Positions 1 to 41,822 of a stretch of DNA of 64,000 nt are shown piece after piece. Under the pieces are notes generated by a model. It did no database searches and had not been told where the DNA came from. It was given only the letters and a program-made list of their open reading frames with translations. The stretch spans positions 396,796-460,795 of the forward strand of contig RQTK01000227.1 of assembly GCA_003991915.1 (NCBI GenBank). The letters are read 5' to 3'. The stretch's first letter is position 1; every line of letters begins with the position of its first letter. The DNA is from Elysia chlorotica (taxonomy: Eukaryota; Mollusca; Gastropoda; Plakobranchidae). The position numbers were made by a program, and so were the translations under genes.

Positions 1-25
1 TCTCTTCCCCCTCCCTTTTCCATCC

Positions 26-30
<5 letters not shown>

Positions 31-118
<88 letters not shown>
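31..118. repeat. (CT)n microsatellite
   Basis: Pure CT run of about 88 bp. Similar tracts occur at 5237-5282, 6269-6337 and 15027-15095, and as AG at 37729-37781, 41756-41819, 46139-46213 and 48520-48551. Confidence 0.99.
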
Positions 119-120
<2 letters not shown>

Positions 121-944
121 ATTCTCTGTCTATCTCTTTGTCTATCTATCTCTCTGAGTATATTTCTTTCTTTTTCTCTGTACAACCTTTCAATGCATAC
201 CATTAAACTTCGATCTCCAGAATCAGCAATGTTTTGAAGTTTGCTTTCTCGACCAAAGAGTAATTTCCCCTGACCAATTTTGGATTTAACATTTATGGTC
301 TCTTTAAAAGTGTCTAATATTTTGCACAATATGCGGTAAAGACAAACGCAACTGCATTGCTTTGTGGCATTTTCTTATTGTCTTCCAACCTCTTTGCATT
401 GTATATTTAGTAATATTTCTTGTAAATATGAAAAGTGCCCTGTGTAAACCGAGTAAACAACGCGTTATTTTTTTCTTTTTCATTTTATTTTTGAAATATA
501 AAACATAATGATTGTGTCATTGCTGCAAATGTTCAACTGATTACCTTTAACCCTATATTGATTTATCTTGGTCACTCTCATCTTCTCTGCTCTTTTTGCG
601 GATTTCGTTCGTCGTGCGGCCAGACAAGACGGACGGAGATGAAAGAGAAGGTAAAGAAGTCAGACACTCATCCTACGGTAGTTTTGGCTTTGGTTTCTAT
701 AAATGTTAATACTTGAACGTCCCCTAAGTCTCCCCTAAGTAGCCCAGGCTCAGATTGAGTTGCTAAAGCATCCCACTGGTCCTCACGATGACGCTTTTGT
801 CTTGCGCGTGGGCGTATCAGAATCAAATCAGATCAGTATTGCTTGCCTCGGCAAAGTAGATTGCGGCATTTCTTGATTTTGGCACTTTTGCATTATTTGT
901 CGTTAGCCCACCTTTCTTTGTTACCTTGTTTGCTTATTCCTATT

Positions 945-984
<40 letters not shown>

Positions 985-1644
985 GCTTTCTTTCTACGAA
1001 CCCCTTTATGTAATTATGTATTTTGCTGTTTGGAGCAAAGAATCGGCAAAATCTGTTCGTCGTTTTTGTGGAAGAGTAACTAAGGGCCCTGATTGTGTCA
1101 CAACATCAAGTAACCTTATATGCGGCATAAAAAGTGAGGCGTTTTATTTTTATTTATTTTTTTAAATCAAAGTTGCCTTCCAAGAGAAAGAGACTGTAAT
1201 ATTAAATAATCACAGTCATGAATACGGAGCTACGTAATGTTATTGTTCAACGATTTTATAATGTGTAGCAAGCCACTATGAACCTTTTTGTCAAGTCAAG
1301 ACGTTTGTCTGACCAGAAGTGTTTGTTCAATTCATACTTGTACATGGATTTAGTTTTCATTTTCAACATAAATTTCCCATCTGTTTTATAATAATGAAAT
1401 TGTCCGTAGCGTCAGCGACCGCAGACATCCCCTCTTCCCAATACCTTTTTCTTTAATTCTCAAAGTTATCTTACTAAAAAACCAAAGTACTAAAGTTAAT
1501 ACTACAAAAGTGGCTTTGCAATCGTCTTAACACATTGTTTTGTGTCTGTGTGTGTGTGTCTGTGTGCCGGTGTGTGCGTGCTTTAAATTAGAGTTTGTAA
1601 TACAGCGCCCCCCTCCCCCCTTAAAAAAAATAAGTAGAGTTAGT

Positions 1645-1670
1645 GATAATAATAATAATAATAATAATAA

Positions 1671-1701
<31 letters not shown>

Positions 1702-1716
1702 AAGAAGAAGAAGAAT
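1645..1716. repeat. Compound (AAT)n-(AAG)n microsatellite
   Basis: ATA/AAT units followed by AAG units, upstream of the first MAST exon in the window. Confidence 0.95.
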
Positions 1717-3414
1717 ATAACATCTTCAGTTAATTGTTGTTGTTTGTTGTTGTTGTTTTGTTTATTGTTTTAAAAAAAAAAACAGATGTTTTTATGAGGA
1801 GCAATGGCTAGATTCTTTACTATTAAATAATAAATTATCATTTATTTCTTTACATACGGTACATACCCTTACTTCTAACCAACCTTTTTATGTACGATTT
1901 TTATGCCTTTACCACTCATAGATTAAGGAGTCACTGTTGCTGTTAGTGTAATGTGTTAACTTCTTAGCACACCATGGACACAATATAGCCGCTACTGTGG
2001 TGACGTGCCATAGAAACAAACCCAACTCTATCTCTTTCCCCTCTGTAGTTTTCTTTGCAAATGTTCTGATTTTTTAAAGAAAACTAGATTTAAAAATTGG
2101 TTGCTAAACAAATCATGTTCCTTTGGTGAACGGGCAAAATGATAGTGCGCAGTAGGATGTTTTATTGATTAAATAATTTGAAGCACCTTTCAGCGAGCGT
2201 GATTTTTAACCTGAGTGGAATGAGGGGAATAATTACACCTGTCGCGTAGTTATACTAACGACTCTTAAAATGGAACATGTATTTCAGATAGAGGACGACA
2301 TGCATAATTTTAGAAAGGCATTTACCTTGTGTGGGTTTTCTAGCTCCTACTGTATGTATAAAGTGCTCATGATAAGATCGATACGCTCGTGCCCTTGGTC
2401 TTGTAAAAGACATAAAAATGCTTAATTACCAAAACGCCACCGAATAACGAACTGCCCTCATTGTAACAATCGTGGCATTGGCTATTCGTTACAAGCCTCG
2501 AGAAGAGTTCTCGGTGTGTATCAACTGAGATTTGTTTGTTAAATAAGTTTATAGAGTTATGAATTCGTTTTATACCTTCAACTTCGTTTTCCTCTAAATT
2601 TTAAAGTTGCTTCTGCGTTTATTACGAAGGCTCTTGCCATTTTTGCTCGATTTAGTTGTTTTTTTAACGTACGTGTTTGATAGTGTAAACGCTGCATAGT
2701 TTGAAATCAGTTGATCTCTTAGTTACCAGGAACTTTTAATCTTACTCTTCCCCCGAATGTAAAAAAAACCCCGAAATTCTGTTATGAAAGCTAAGCATTG
2801 AATTATATCCATGCCCTGACAGTAAATATGCTTTTTATCAGAGACACTTTATGGCGTGGAAAGAAATGGGAGGGAGGTCATTATTCTTGCACACTTTGCA
2901 AACTAAATCCCTGAATATGATAACATGTAGCATTGTACGAAACTGTGGCAAAAAGACTGATGTTTTTGTTTTAAACTTTTGCTAAGCTCGTTACGTTGAA
3001 TAATTAGAATACATAGTACTTGTCCTTACGTTTGGAGGTCACTGCTGGAACACTCCAAAACTCAGGGAAAAAACAAAGTACACTCATCGTAACTCTGCCA
3101 CATATTCGCAGACCGTGGCGATGGTTATTTGCCCTGTCAGATTATAAATGTTAAACGGTTTTATATTTTGTGCTTTAAATTACTTTTTTTTTCAAATGAA
3201 AAGAGTGACTGGTTGTGTAGACGATTAAAAACTTAGCTCGAATCTTAGTACAACATACTAAGTACACTTTCCGATCGTGTTCGACTCTCTATTGTTTGTC
3301 ATTTGTTCTGCTCACAAAGTACAGCGAAAAAATCGCCTTATATTTCTGGTTTTCACGATATCGTAGATGTCAATTAAGTTTGCTGACCCTTGGCTTTGTT
3401 TTTCTGTGTTTCAG

Positions 3415-31902
<28,488 letters not shown>

Positions 31903-34900
31903 AGCTCATCTTTTGGCATGACTGGCCCTGTGTCGAAGAAAACCCTGGGTGAAATCAAAATATTCTTCCCGTCGCTCCTGTTTGTGACCAGTGTATGGCT
32001 GGCTATCATCAATCTCTCAAAACTTTTTTCCTTACTTTTCCAATGTTTCTTTCTTTCTCAGTTTACAGCTGATGTGGAAATAACATGGTCTCGGACGAGG
32101 CATTTCTAATAGTACCTCTGTGATTATGTTTCACTGAAATATGTTTGTTGATGGTGTCAGCTGTTTTACCCCTGACAATTGATCAGAAAGGACAACAAAA
32201 TCCTTGCTCAACCTGCACACTGAATCATGTTGCTTGCTTTTCGTCTGTCATAAAATTTGTTTTGCTCTGTGATAGCACTTTTGTTGTTTTTCTCACAATG
32301 AGTGTACTTCTATTACTTATTATCAAAGTTATTTTTTTTACTCTGAGACTTTGGCCAATTATTGACCCAGTACAATAAGAAAAATTTGCTACTGTATATT
32401 TGTTGAGGGAGATGCAAGTACATGTACATTAGATTTTTGCTTGAGGAATTTGGAACTTGCTATGGTTAAGGCCTGTCTGGAGTGATGTAGAAAAGTTCTT
32501 ACGATTCAGTAAATGTGTCAAGTATTTTGTATTTTTGCTCTCTGTCTAAAGAACAACATTTGCGACGCCACCAGGGTGAATCAGGCACAAGTCGGAATTT
32601 TGACTTTTTAAAGTTATTTGTAGTGTTTTGAGAAGCATAAAATTCCACCATTTATAGAATCAGAAATAGTTTACGTAACCGTGGAAAATATCAATAAGAG
32701 TAATCTTCCCAGGTTAAGAGGGTTCTAGATCAACATTTTTTATCAACGATTCGTTCCTGATTCACCCTGGTTGCCTCAGGTTGAAGTTTTTCAAGTCTGG
32801 TCACGGCAAAATATTAAAAGAATTAATTAAATATAAAGGGAAACATTCTCTGACTTTTAAGAGATATATTTTTCAGAGGGTTGAAAGAGAAAGGTGAAGA
32901 ATGTAGCTGCTGTGAGGGGTTTTAGTGGGAGATGTGGATTGTCTAGGAAATATAGGATTTATTTATAATGTGATTGAGCTAAGGTATACCAAGTTCAAAT
33001 CAATGTCACAGGCATGGTACATTAAGTGCCATGCATGTATTTATTTCATGCTTATTTTTAACATTAAAAATTGGTTTTATATCTTTTTATCCAAAGATTA
33101 AAGTTAAAATTAGCAGAAAGCTAGAGAGAAATTTCATACATTCAAGAGTTGATGTAAATAAAAACAACTTTGGGGGTGGGAGAATCAAATGTTTCTGCTC
33201 TTTGATCCTGCTGTTTGTTTTATTTTCCCCACTTAAAGCTCAATTGCAACAAACACATTATAAATAGAATGTTCAAAATCTCAACAAATTTAATTGAATA
33301 GTTCTAATTTAGGGCAATTATTTACAAGTCGTAAAAAATGTTATCTGAGGCAAGTAATTGATGAAATGGACATTTCTCTGTTGTTGCATTGTTTGGGTTT
33401 TTTTGTTGTTTTTTTTACCAACAGAGACATCTCAAATTTGTTGCAGTTTTGTTTGTTGTTGTTTTGCTATTTCATAATAGTACATAGTATACTGGTCAGA
33501 TGAAATAGACTAATTTGCAGCTGAGCTTACGCGGATATTCTTGTTGATATTGTATTATATTTTCTATTGACTTGTGTTAGTAAGTGTCTTTCAAATAAAT
33601 CTCTTTGTTCAATATGTTATACCTTCAAAAAGTTGTAAAAACAATTTTTCAAAAGCATGCATATATTATATATAGCACAACTCAGACTCATTGAACTAGC
33701 TTGTTAATTTTCAATATTTCGTTGGATGCATGGGTCGTTGAAGCCATGTGTGGTTCACTACTGCCAATAGCGTACCTTCATCACATTATTGTACCTAAAT
33801 GGTGTTGAGCCAACCACACACACACATATTTAACACTTTTTAAACTGACGGATTTAACTCTTTGATCTCCTATATTGTTCGACAGCCGTCTGTCAGCTGC
33901 CACTCCTCCTTCCTTCCCTCTCTGCTAATCATTTTTCATTGTGACTCACCACTTTAACTACACTACACAACACGACATGAAGTTTTGCCCTGGCTTATTT
34001 AAAGGAGAAGTGTTATTTTTTGGCGACGAACTGTCAGATATCTGGTTATCTAATTTTAAACTAGATTTAGAGTGTCTGGTATGCACCTTTGTAAGCTTTC
34101 TTGCACTTCAAGTACGTTAGGTCTGTATGAGATTAGTTTGGGGTTCCAAGACAGTTTACCCGAGACGAAGAAGAAGAAAAATCGGGAATTTTTATCTGTT
34201 TGTTGAATGTAGGGTGTTCTTTGAGTCCAAGTTTGTTGTTTTTCAGTTCTATCGTACTGTCAAAATTTACATGGCCTCCAGATTCATAATTGAATCCTTT
34301 CTTACTGTTTTTTTTTATTTTATTTTTTATTCTAGCTTCTTGTTGTCAAGGTATATTTATGAAAATGTATTTCATGCAGTCCAAATGAATAACATGTCCC
34401 TAAGTCATTTAAGCCAATGTATTTTAAGAGGAAGAGGTGTGGATGGGGGTATAGATTCAGCTTACAAGGTATATACCTACTAACTCGGTACAAAATAAAT
34501 GTAATAAACAAATATAATTTCTGGATTTTAGAACTTTTGAAGTCAAATCATTTATTGCATTAATACCTTGAATAAGGCTACAGGATATTTGGAACTCTAG
34601 TTCTTGAAATCAGATAAATGCTTGTGTAAAAGTTTTCTAATCCATGTAGCCTCCTGGGTTGTTTTTGTTTGTTTGCTGTTGTTTGTTTTGTTTTGTTTTT
34701 TGGGAGGGGATCTCTTCAGGGTTTTCAGATAAACATATTGTGAGAGTCATATGTACAACGATTAAATTTCTAAATTTGCTAATGTTTTTTTCACAATTCA
34801 ACATCTATGCTTCTGTACATCTTAAGAAGCCACATGTGTACATCAATACTTGTACTTTCTTATAAGTTCTAAGCATAACTGTATAGGTTATATGAGAAGT

Positions 34901-35340
34901 TCTCAATTTATGGTAGTTCAGGAAATCATTCAATTTGTTCTGCATTCTGATGGTGCTCACTTTTGAAAATTTCTTCTGTCGCCAAATGCATTGAGCTGTG
35001 AGCTGATTTAAATGTCCTGCACTTGTGATATAGACCTAATCCCACATTTAATGTTTCTCTCCCTCTGTCTTTTTTGTGCCCTAAATATATGCCAATTGCA
35101 CTTTCAAATCTGTGTTCTGAATATTTCACTAATTAATTCATCATGTGAATGCTCATTACCAGTACCACGTTGAAGCAAAAAATATGAGGGAACAGGTTTA
35201 GGTCCAGATCACGATTATGTCACTATACATGCTTTCAATATTTAGAACGCTGTCATGTTTTGATCTAAACATCTTAAAATAACTGTGCTTTTCTCTTACT
35301 TAATCATGGTCTTTCCTTAAGAGATGTGAAAATAAAAACT
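31903..35340 (+). other. Probable MAST 3' untranslated region (extent uncertain)
   Basis: AT-rich sequence after the stop with no further coding signal. Candidate AATAAA signals lie at 33594-33599, 34494-34499, 34503-34508 and 35331-35336. Which is used cannot be told, so the end given is the farthest plausible one. An 18-bp inverted repeat with one mismatch lies within it (32568-32585 and 32756-32773). Confidence 0.45.
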
Positions 35341-36623
35341 TTTTTGTTGAAGACATGTATGTTCATATTTAATATTAATGATGATTTCTTATACAGCAAT
35401 GAAATATTGTAAATAATGCAAACAAATACATGTAGTATGCTAGTCAGGGGTAATATCTTGCTTTGATCACAAGAGATTATTAAGCCAAGATTTGTCCTGA
35501 AATATATATAAATTGAAAACTTGAAAGTGTTTCTTTTTCATTTTGTGAGATATTGTTTTTATGTTGAAATGCACAGCCTTCAAAGTTGAGGTATGAACTG
35601 ATTTGAGTTTGAAGTGGAAGTTAAAACTATGCACCTACAGTGCACTCCACTGACTTAGACATGTCATAATTTGGTATTTGCCTTAATAAGACTTCCCAAA
35701 AAAAATTCCAAAACAGTCCCTTATTGATACTTGCATGTTTATGCCTGTTCGACACTGTGCTGGTTTAATTTTCTTGTTTCCCTCAAATTCCAACTGTTTT
35801 CAACCCAATTTGACATAAGGATTTTCTGCAAAGAAAAAGTAAGCTGTTGCGTGTCTGTCTTAGACTGATGGGCAGCCTTGCAAAAATACACTTCGTAAAG
35901 TCTAAGCAAGCTTTACCTTAAACTGTCAGTGAGTATTTATGCTACTATAAGCCATTTGTGGGTGAAAATCATCTTTTGATCTCTCAAGAGCAAAAAAAAG
36001 CAAGGTCACCAGTGATATTGGGTTTTTTTTTCAACAGTGAACTACTCCTTGGTTTTTTCTCCCAGTGACCATAAAAGAGGATAAAAAAAATATTGCAAAC
36101 GAGGCAAATTAGTTATGTGATATTTACTGATAAGTGTGTCTAGCTATCTATCAATCCATTACTTACCTGTCTATTTATCTATATTTCTATCCATCTATCT
36201 GTTTCTATCCACAAGTAAAACTATGTCCAGCAAGGCTTATCGCAAGGATTGTTTTTTACCAGTCTTGACATCCTCTCTGTCATTATTCTCTATCCATCCA
36301 TTCTTATAAGAAGAGGAATAAAATGAAGTGCAGCAGGGGGAGTGAGTTAAGTTGGCTTAATGTTCAGCGCCAGCAATATATAGACTACATTGTGGACGGG
36401 CATCAAAACTGACGTCTGACAATTGTATGTGCTGCGACACACGAGACAGTGTGGGGATTCCGTGACTCTTGTCTCAGCCGGTCACATTATATTGACACCG
36501 ATCCAACCAGTTAGAGGGGACGAACATCGGACAAATAAATCTGCCGATCGTGGGACCGTGGACCTCCTGATCAGGAGTTCCCCCCACCCCCCTCCTAACG
36601 TGGATGAGCAGGAAGAGGAGAAT

Positions 36624-36658
<35 letters not shown>

Positions 36659-37720
36659 ATAGTAGTAGTAGTAGTGGAGGAAAATGAGTTGAATGAGGAG
36701 AAACTAGAGGAGTAGGAGCGGCAGGCTGAGGACGAGTTGGTCTACATTAAGTTGGTTTAGTTTCACTAAAAACACCTCATTAGCAGAAATATAGGGGTAT
36801 GCCACAATGAGGAAGTCTCGTGATGGTTGTGAAAATCAGGAAGTTGGCTGTGTTCACAGCCATGATATATTCAAAAGGAAATCGTATCCCAAGAGATCCC
36901 TACCACTACTATTAGTTTTACTAACAAAAAATAATGATAACCACAGGGAGTGGTGGGGAGGGAGGTGAATTCTATGAATACGTCAGGACGACAGAATCAT
37001 AATTATACTTCACCTTACAAGTAAGTTTCGTCTATTTAATATTCTGCCGTCCTTGACTATTCATCATAGAATACAGCTGATCTAAGCGACACAGGTTTCG
37101 AATAAAGGACACATCTGGAAAAATGTGCAGTATCAGAAGAGATATGTTCCTAGGTTTGTCATACAATTTGCCAAAGTAGCTTCTTCTTTTTCAGCCAAAG
37201 GTGATTAGCACATTTGAGACATAAATTATATCGAGAGGTTTTTGGGATTCCCATATTTTCTTTGATATCGCTTTATTTTGTAGATGAATTAACGTTTAAT
37301 GTAAATGGGGCTTAAACAAAGGAAGACCTTATATAGACTACTGATAGCCTTCTAAGGAATCCACTGGGGAGTACCTTATAATATATACGCTACCTATTCT
37401 TCATTTCCGCGGTCTTGCTGTGTCAGTGTTAACAAAACAGGTCGATCCGGACCACTAACCAATCTAAAAAGACATAGAGTATCAAACAAAACAAAACAAG
37501 ACTTGACAAAATAGAGAAGGTGGAAGAGAGACAGAGAGACAGAACATGAGGAATGGAAGAAGGAAAGACAAAGAATGAGACGATAACGAATCATGGAATG
37601 ATTAACAGAAAACCTCAGGTTTATAGAGTGAGAGAAAGAGAGAGGGGGCTGAGAAAAGGAAGATACAGAGATAAAGAATGATTAATGGAAAAAGCAAAGG
37701 AGATAGACAAAGAAAACCTA

Positions 37721-37786
<66 letters not shown>

Positions 37787-39244
37787 CGAGGGAGAGATAG
37801 ATAGATAGATCCAAGAGAGAAAGAAATAAAGAGAAAGAGAAAGAGAGAGAGAGATAGATGCAAAGAGAGAAGATGTAAGGCTGCATGGAGGGAAAAAAGA
37901 TAAGATGAATGAGTAGAGAAAGGAGAGAGAGAGAGAGAGAGAGTGAGTGAGAGAGAATCGTTTTAAAGATTGTTTTTTTTTTATGGACTTAAAAATTAAC
38001 AAGTGTAATAAGCTCTGTTGTTCAGGGAAAACTTATTTTGACTTTGAGGCCTAAATATATCATTATCACCATGCATTTTGTATCAAATTCAAAATGCCAA
38101 ACACTTCGGTGCATGATTAATGCTTTGAAAGCATATAATCAGCTAGAACTAACCAGTGTTTGTATTGCAGAAATGTGATCGCAAATTATGAAAATATGCA
38201 TTCTTATACATTGTACTTGTATAGTACCTGACTGGATCCATTTTTCTAATCTATGCACGTGGCTCGCTGCACTAAAGTTTAAAACGATTTGAGGAAAAAA
38301 AATTATCACACACACTCAAAAGAACTGGCTAAGGCTTTAGTATTATACAATGTAGTTAACAGGGTTTATTTTATGGGTCTTTAGTAATAAAGCTACACAT
38401 GTTAGCTCTGGACGAAGAGTCGACCTACAAAATCGTGTCTTTGGTACACTGGGGGGATAAAGCACGAGAATCGCCCCACCCAAGCCAATGCTCGATACCC
38501 TGTACCCAAGACTGAACCTGGTTGGTCAGCGGCCCGCATGTATCTAACACTACAGCAAGACCACGGGAATGAGGAATAATTACATAGCTTGTAGTAAGTA
38601 GTACATGTACTAGTATTAAGGACTCCCCATGCGTAGCCGACGAATCTGATTTTATTATAGTATACACAAGGGTTTGTTACGTTCTAAATCATCTAACCAC
38701 TATTGTAACTTTTCTGATATTTGAACCTTCCTTCTGATTAGAATCTATGATCATATTCATAGCGTTGATGCAAAGCTACAATCTAAGGATCGGGATTTTG
38801 CTACCGCGGCCGATCCGAAACCGCTAAAAGGGGTTGTTTTTAGAGTATAGACATAAACACACATACATATACATGTATCAACAAAAACAAACAAGACACT
38901 ATGAAAGATTAGAAATAGATCTTTAAACTCCTGCAAGTTTTTTAAAGATCCGTGATGTAGTTTATTAATTATAGCACTGTAAAGATCGCCGATTTTTACA
39001 GTTTTGCAGCGAAAATCCCGTTCACGGCCCGGTTTGGACTACCTACTATTAGTATTATAGTTGCCCGTGCTGCAAAACACGGAACTGACATTGTCCCTAT
39101 AAGTAAGTACATACTTGTGAACAGTTTTGTCACAGTGATGGGGTTTGAACTAGAAAGACTACTTACAATCCTTGTCTAACAATGGACTTTTTTGTTCTGC
39201 CAATCCAATTAGAAAGGCCCATTTCACATGAGAAGGTGTTGTGG
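35341..39244. other. Intergenic, no gene recognised
   Basis: AT-rich sequence with a SINE-like copy, a (TAG)n microsatellite (36627-36675) and (AG)n tracts (37729-37781 and 37922-37945). A possible tRNA-like B-box occurs on the minus strand near 39141-39128 (GTTCAAACCC). Open frames are low complexity. Confidence 0.5.
36330..36600 (-). mobile_element. SINE-like element, minus orientation
   Basis: Shares blocks with the copy at 44.94-45.12 kb: GTCTCAGCC.. TCACATTA, GACACnGAnCCAA, GGACAAATAAAT and ATCGTGGGA. The tRNA-like head is more decayed here. It is followed by the (TAG)n microsatellite at 36627-36675. Confidence 0.5.
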
Positions 39245-39670
39245 CTGGTTTAAGGGAAATATCGAAATTCGAATCCTAAGGACATCAATATCATGGATGC
39301 TACAATTAAATTAGAATGGCATTCTTCATAGTTTGAACTTGGAACATATAAATCATCGATGTTCATTCTAAAAAATAATAACTTTGGAATGGAAGTATGG
39401 TATGATACTTGGATGATAGGCTTAGTTAAGCCAGTAATTAAAAACTGGACTGTCCCTATACCCCTGATGCAAGACAAGGTATTTGTGATGTTGGTCATCA
39501 AACACAAACTTCAGAATCAGATACTCAGACAGTGCCAATTGCGTGGATAGGCACTGCATGGTAGGCGTTTCTTAAATCTATACAAGCCATAAGGCAGCCC
39601 TGCTCCATCAAGTTCAAACATGACTCAAGAGTATCTTATCTTAAAATGCACATACTTGATGTGATGTTAG
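39245..39670 (-). pseudogene. Decayed reverse transcriptase of a DIRS-like retrotransposon
   Basis: Minus-strand reading in shifting frames shows reverse transcriptase blocks in order. There is a YVHFK motif near 39650, then MACIDLRNAYHAVPIH at 39590-39543 (catalytic Asp of motif A), an LKFVF segment near 39510, and MNIDDLYV at 39366-39343, the counterpart of the YIDD/YVDD box with its two Asp. YEECHSNLIVA and LGFEF follow. At least one in-frame stop and several frame changes mean it is dead. IDLxxAYxxVPIH and the spacing favour DIRS/Ngaro-type elements over Ty3, but the tyrosine recombinase was not found. It lies between the convergent MAST and FKBP12 genes. Confidence 0.7.
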
Positions 39671-40639
39671 TATTTAGTGGTTTTACGTTTAGAATCATTC
39701 TACATTAATTTTTTTTCTCAGTCAGATTCACTAGAATCTTTTTTCTTGGAGAAAAAAACTGTTGCACATACTTCCCTTTTTCATTTCTCTATCACTTTGT
39801 CTAACTCAAACTTCCTAATCATTTTGTCAGAGCCACCGTCTGCACTAGTTGAATCTTTCTGGTATGTACATGTACATGTATGATTTTTATGTTGTACTAC
39901 ATGTATAACTAGATGTATGTCTTTTTTTTATTACATATTTTCACACATTTTTGTCCACTAGTCCTTTGTTAATCATGATTGCAATCTTGTTTCACCCAAG
40001 GTATTTAGAAAAGGCATTAAGCCTCATATAATGACTAACAAAAGTTCAAAATTGTCACGAATTTAGTTTTTTTTTTTTTTTTAAGTTACAGCAATTCAAA
40101 TTTTTTCTTGGTAAAGTGGCGAATGAATTGACAAGTCAATATTACTTGTTATACAGTGATCATTATTTTTGGCAGATTGTACAATTCCAGGTCCATGACA
40201 TAAAATTTTCAGGTCATATCAATAAAATTTTAGGATTTCCGCGACATACAATATTCCTGTATTTCCAAGGCTGTGGAAACCAGGTTATAAAACTGGAGAG
40301 TAGAGCAGAGGATACGAGAGGCAGATGAAGACCAAGAAGAAACTGATTGGATGATATAAAAGACTAGACAGGCAGCAGGCTTTCATAAGGTATAGCCCTT
40401 GACAGAGAGGAGTGGCATGAAAATGTAAGTCCACATCTTCAGAGATGATTGAATTATGCAATGCAAGTAGAATTTACAGCTGTTGCCTGTATTAAAACAA
40501 TCTCACATAAAAAGAGAACAATGTAGACTTAAAAATCTTTACTTACTATCCATTTTATATAACATAGTTATTGTTGCCCACGATTTTGTAACATATAAAT
40601 GAAGTATGAATAAATGACAAAGACACTCAACTAAAAAGA

Positions 40640-41094
40640 ACAACAATACTTTATTGTGGAAACCTAATGAAAGCCAGAAGATTCGTTCTGCACATTCTTT
40701 TGTGTGGCCAATATTAAGGAACTAAAAAAGAACTTTCTTATTCTGTCTGTAACGGTCACTAACCTTTAATGTCAAAACATGTAGTAGTTGTCAGGATCTT
40801 TCATAAATGTCACATTTTTTAAATCATGTTTTCCACGCTAAAAAAATAATTTTTCATTAAAGAAAAAATGCCTTTTGATTTTTTTTTAATTACAAAATTG
40901 TGAAGAAATAGTGCTCCAATGTAAAAAAAAAAAATACATAATGCAAAAAAGAACATTAAAAAAAAATTTTTTTAAAGAGAGAGAGAGAGAGAGAAAGCAG
41001 TCAAACCATCAAATTTCATTGAATAAAAAACCATACAAATGTTAACTATTGCTGATTTGGCTTGGAGAAAAATATCCAGTGGTCTCCATTTCCT
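40640..41094 (-). other. FKBP12 3' untranslated region
   Basis: AT-rich sequence after the stop, ending at the minus-strand AATAAA (40655-40650). A short (AG)n run lies at about 40976-40995. Confidence 0.6.
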
Positions 41095-41152
41095 TCAAGG
41101 TTTGATATCCAAAAGTTCTACTTCAAAGATGAGAGTGGCATTTGGTGGGATA
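41095..41152 (-). CDS. FKBP1A: FKBP12 exon 6 with stop
   Basis: Follows an AC-type acceptor (ccctcac). Encodes [19 protein letters not shown] then TGA; the Val codon is split across the intron. IPPxATLxFxVELL is the family C-terminus. Confidence 0.96.
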
Positions 41153-41752
41153 GTGAGGGAAATTAAGGAAAATAAAATAAATAAAATTCAATACATCCAT
41201 GAAAATTCCTATTGTATAACTTATAAGGACACATCAAAGAGTGTGGAAAGGTGTCTGAATTCTGATCGGTGGAGCAGATTCACAGCAAACCTCCACATGG
41301 GTGCAAGTGAATACAGAAATTCTGTTTCAAAGTTTATCAATCCGGACAGCCTCTGCTAGTGATATATAAGCAACTTCTTTATCATAAATAGACATGAGGT
41401 GCCGTTTATCAACCCAAAATACACACAGCATTTGTTCTGAGAAGATATTAGAGACAGAGACATAAGAAAAAAGAGGTTAAAGAAAGAGAGGACAGAGGGA
41501 GAGTGGAGGGGATAGTGTGTATGTAAAATAGAGGGAGATAGAAAGGGCATAGGGGAGATGGATCAGGAGAGAACGGAGTGAAAAAAGTGCCGAGAGAGAG
41601 AGAGAGAAAACAAATGGAGGTGTGAGAGATAGCGGATGAGACAGAGAGGAGGGAGATGAAAAAATTCAAAAACTCAAACGAATGGGCTGTATAACCTTCA
41701 TAACACCTAATATTACCAAATTATAGATTCAACCGTTTTGTTATGTGTTCAT

Positions 41753-41822
<70 letters not shown>

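Larger units (their letters stand above)
1..3414. other. Probable MAST intron, no exon recognised
   Basis: The first exon starts mid-codon, so this is likely the end of an upstream intron. It holds (CT)n at 31-118, (TATC)n at 946-984, and an (AAT)n-(AAG)n compound microsatellite at about 1645-1716. A CpG-richer patch at about 600-660 ends in AGAAG/gtaaag but lacks a convincing acceptor. Nothing else was recognised. Confidence 0.5.

Noticed and set aside
600..660. Possible exon ending AGAAG/gtaaag
   Set aside because: CpG-richer with a donor-like end, but no acceptor and no similarity to the MAST N-terminus.
41039..41359. Plus-strand 106-codon frame opposite FKBP12 exon 6
   Set aside because: Antisense to the supported FKBP12 terminal exon; no similarity on the plus strand.
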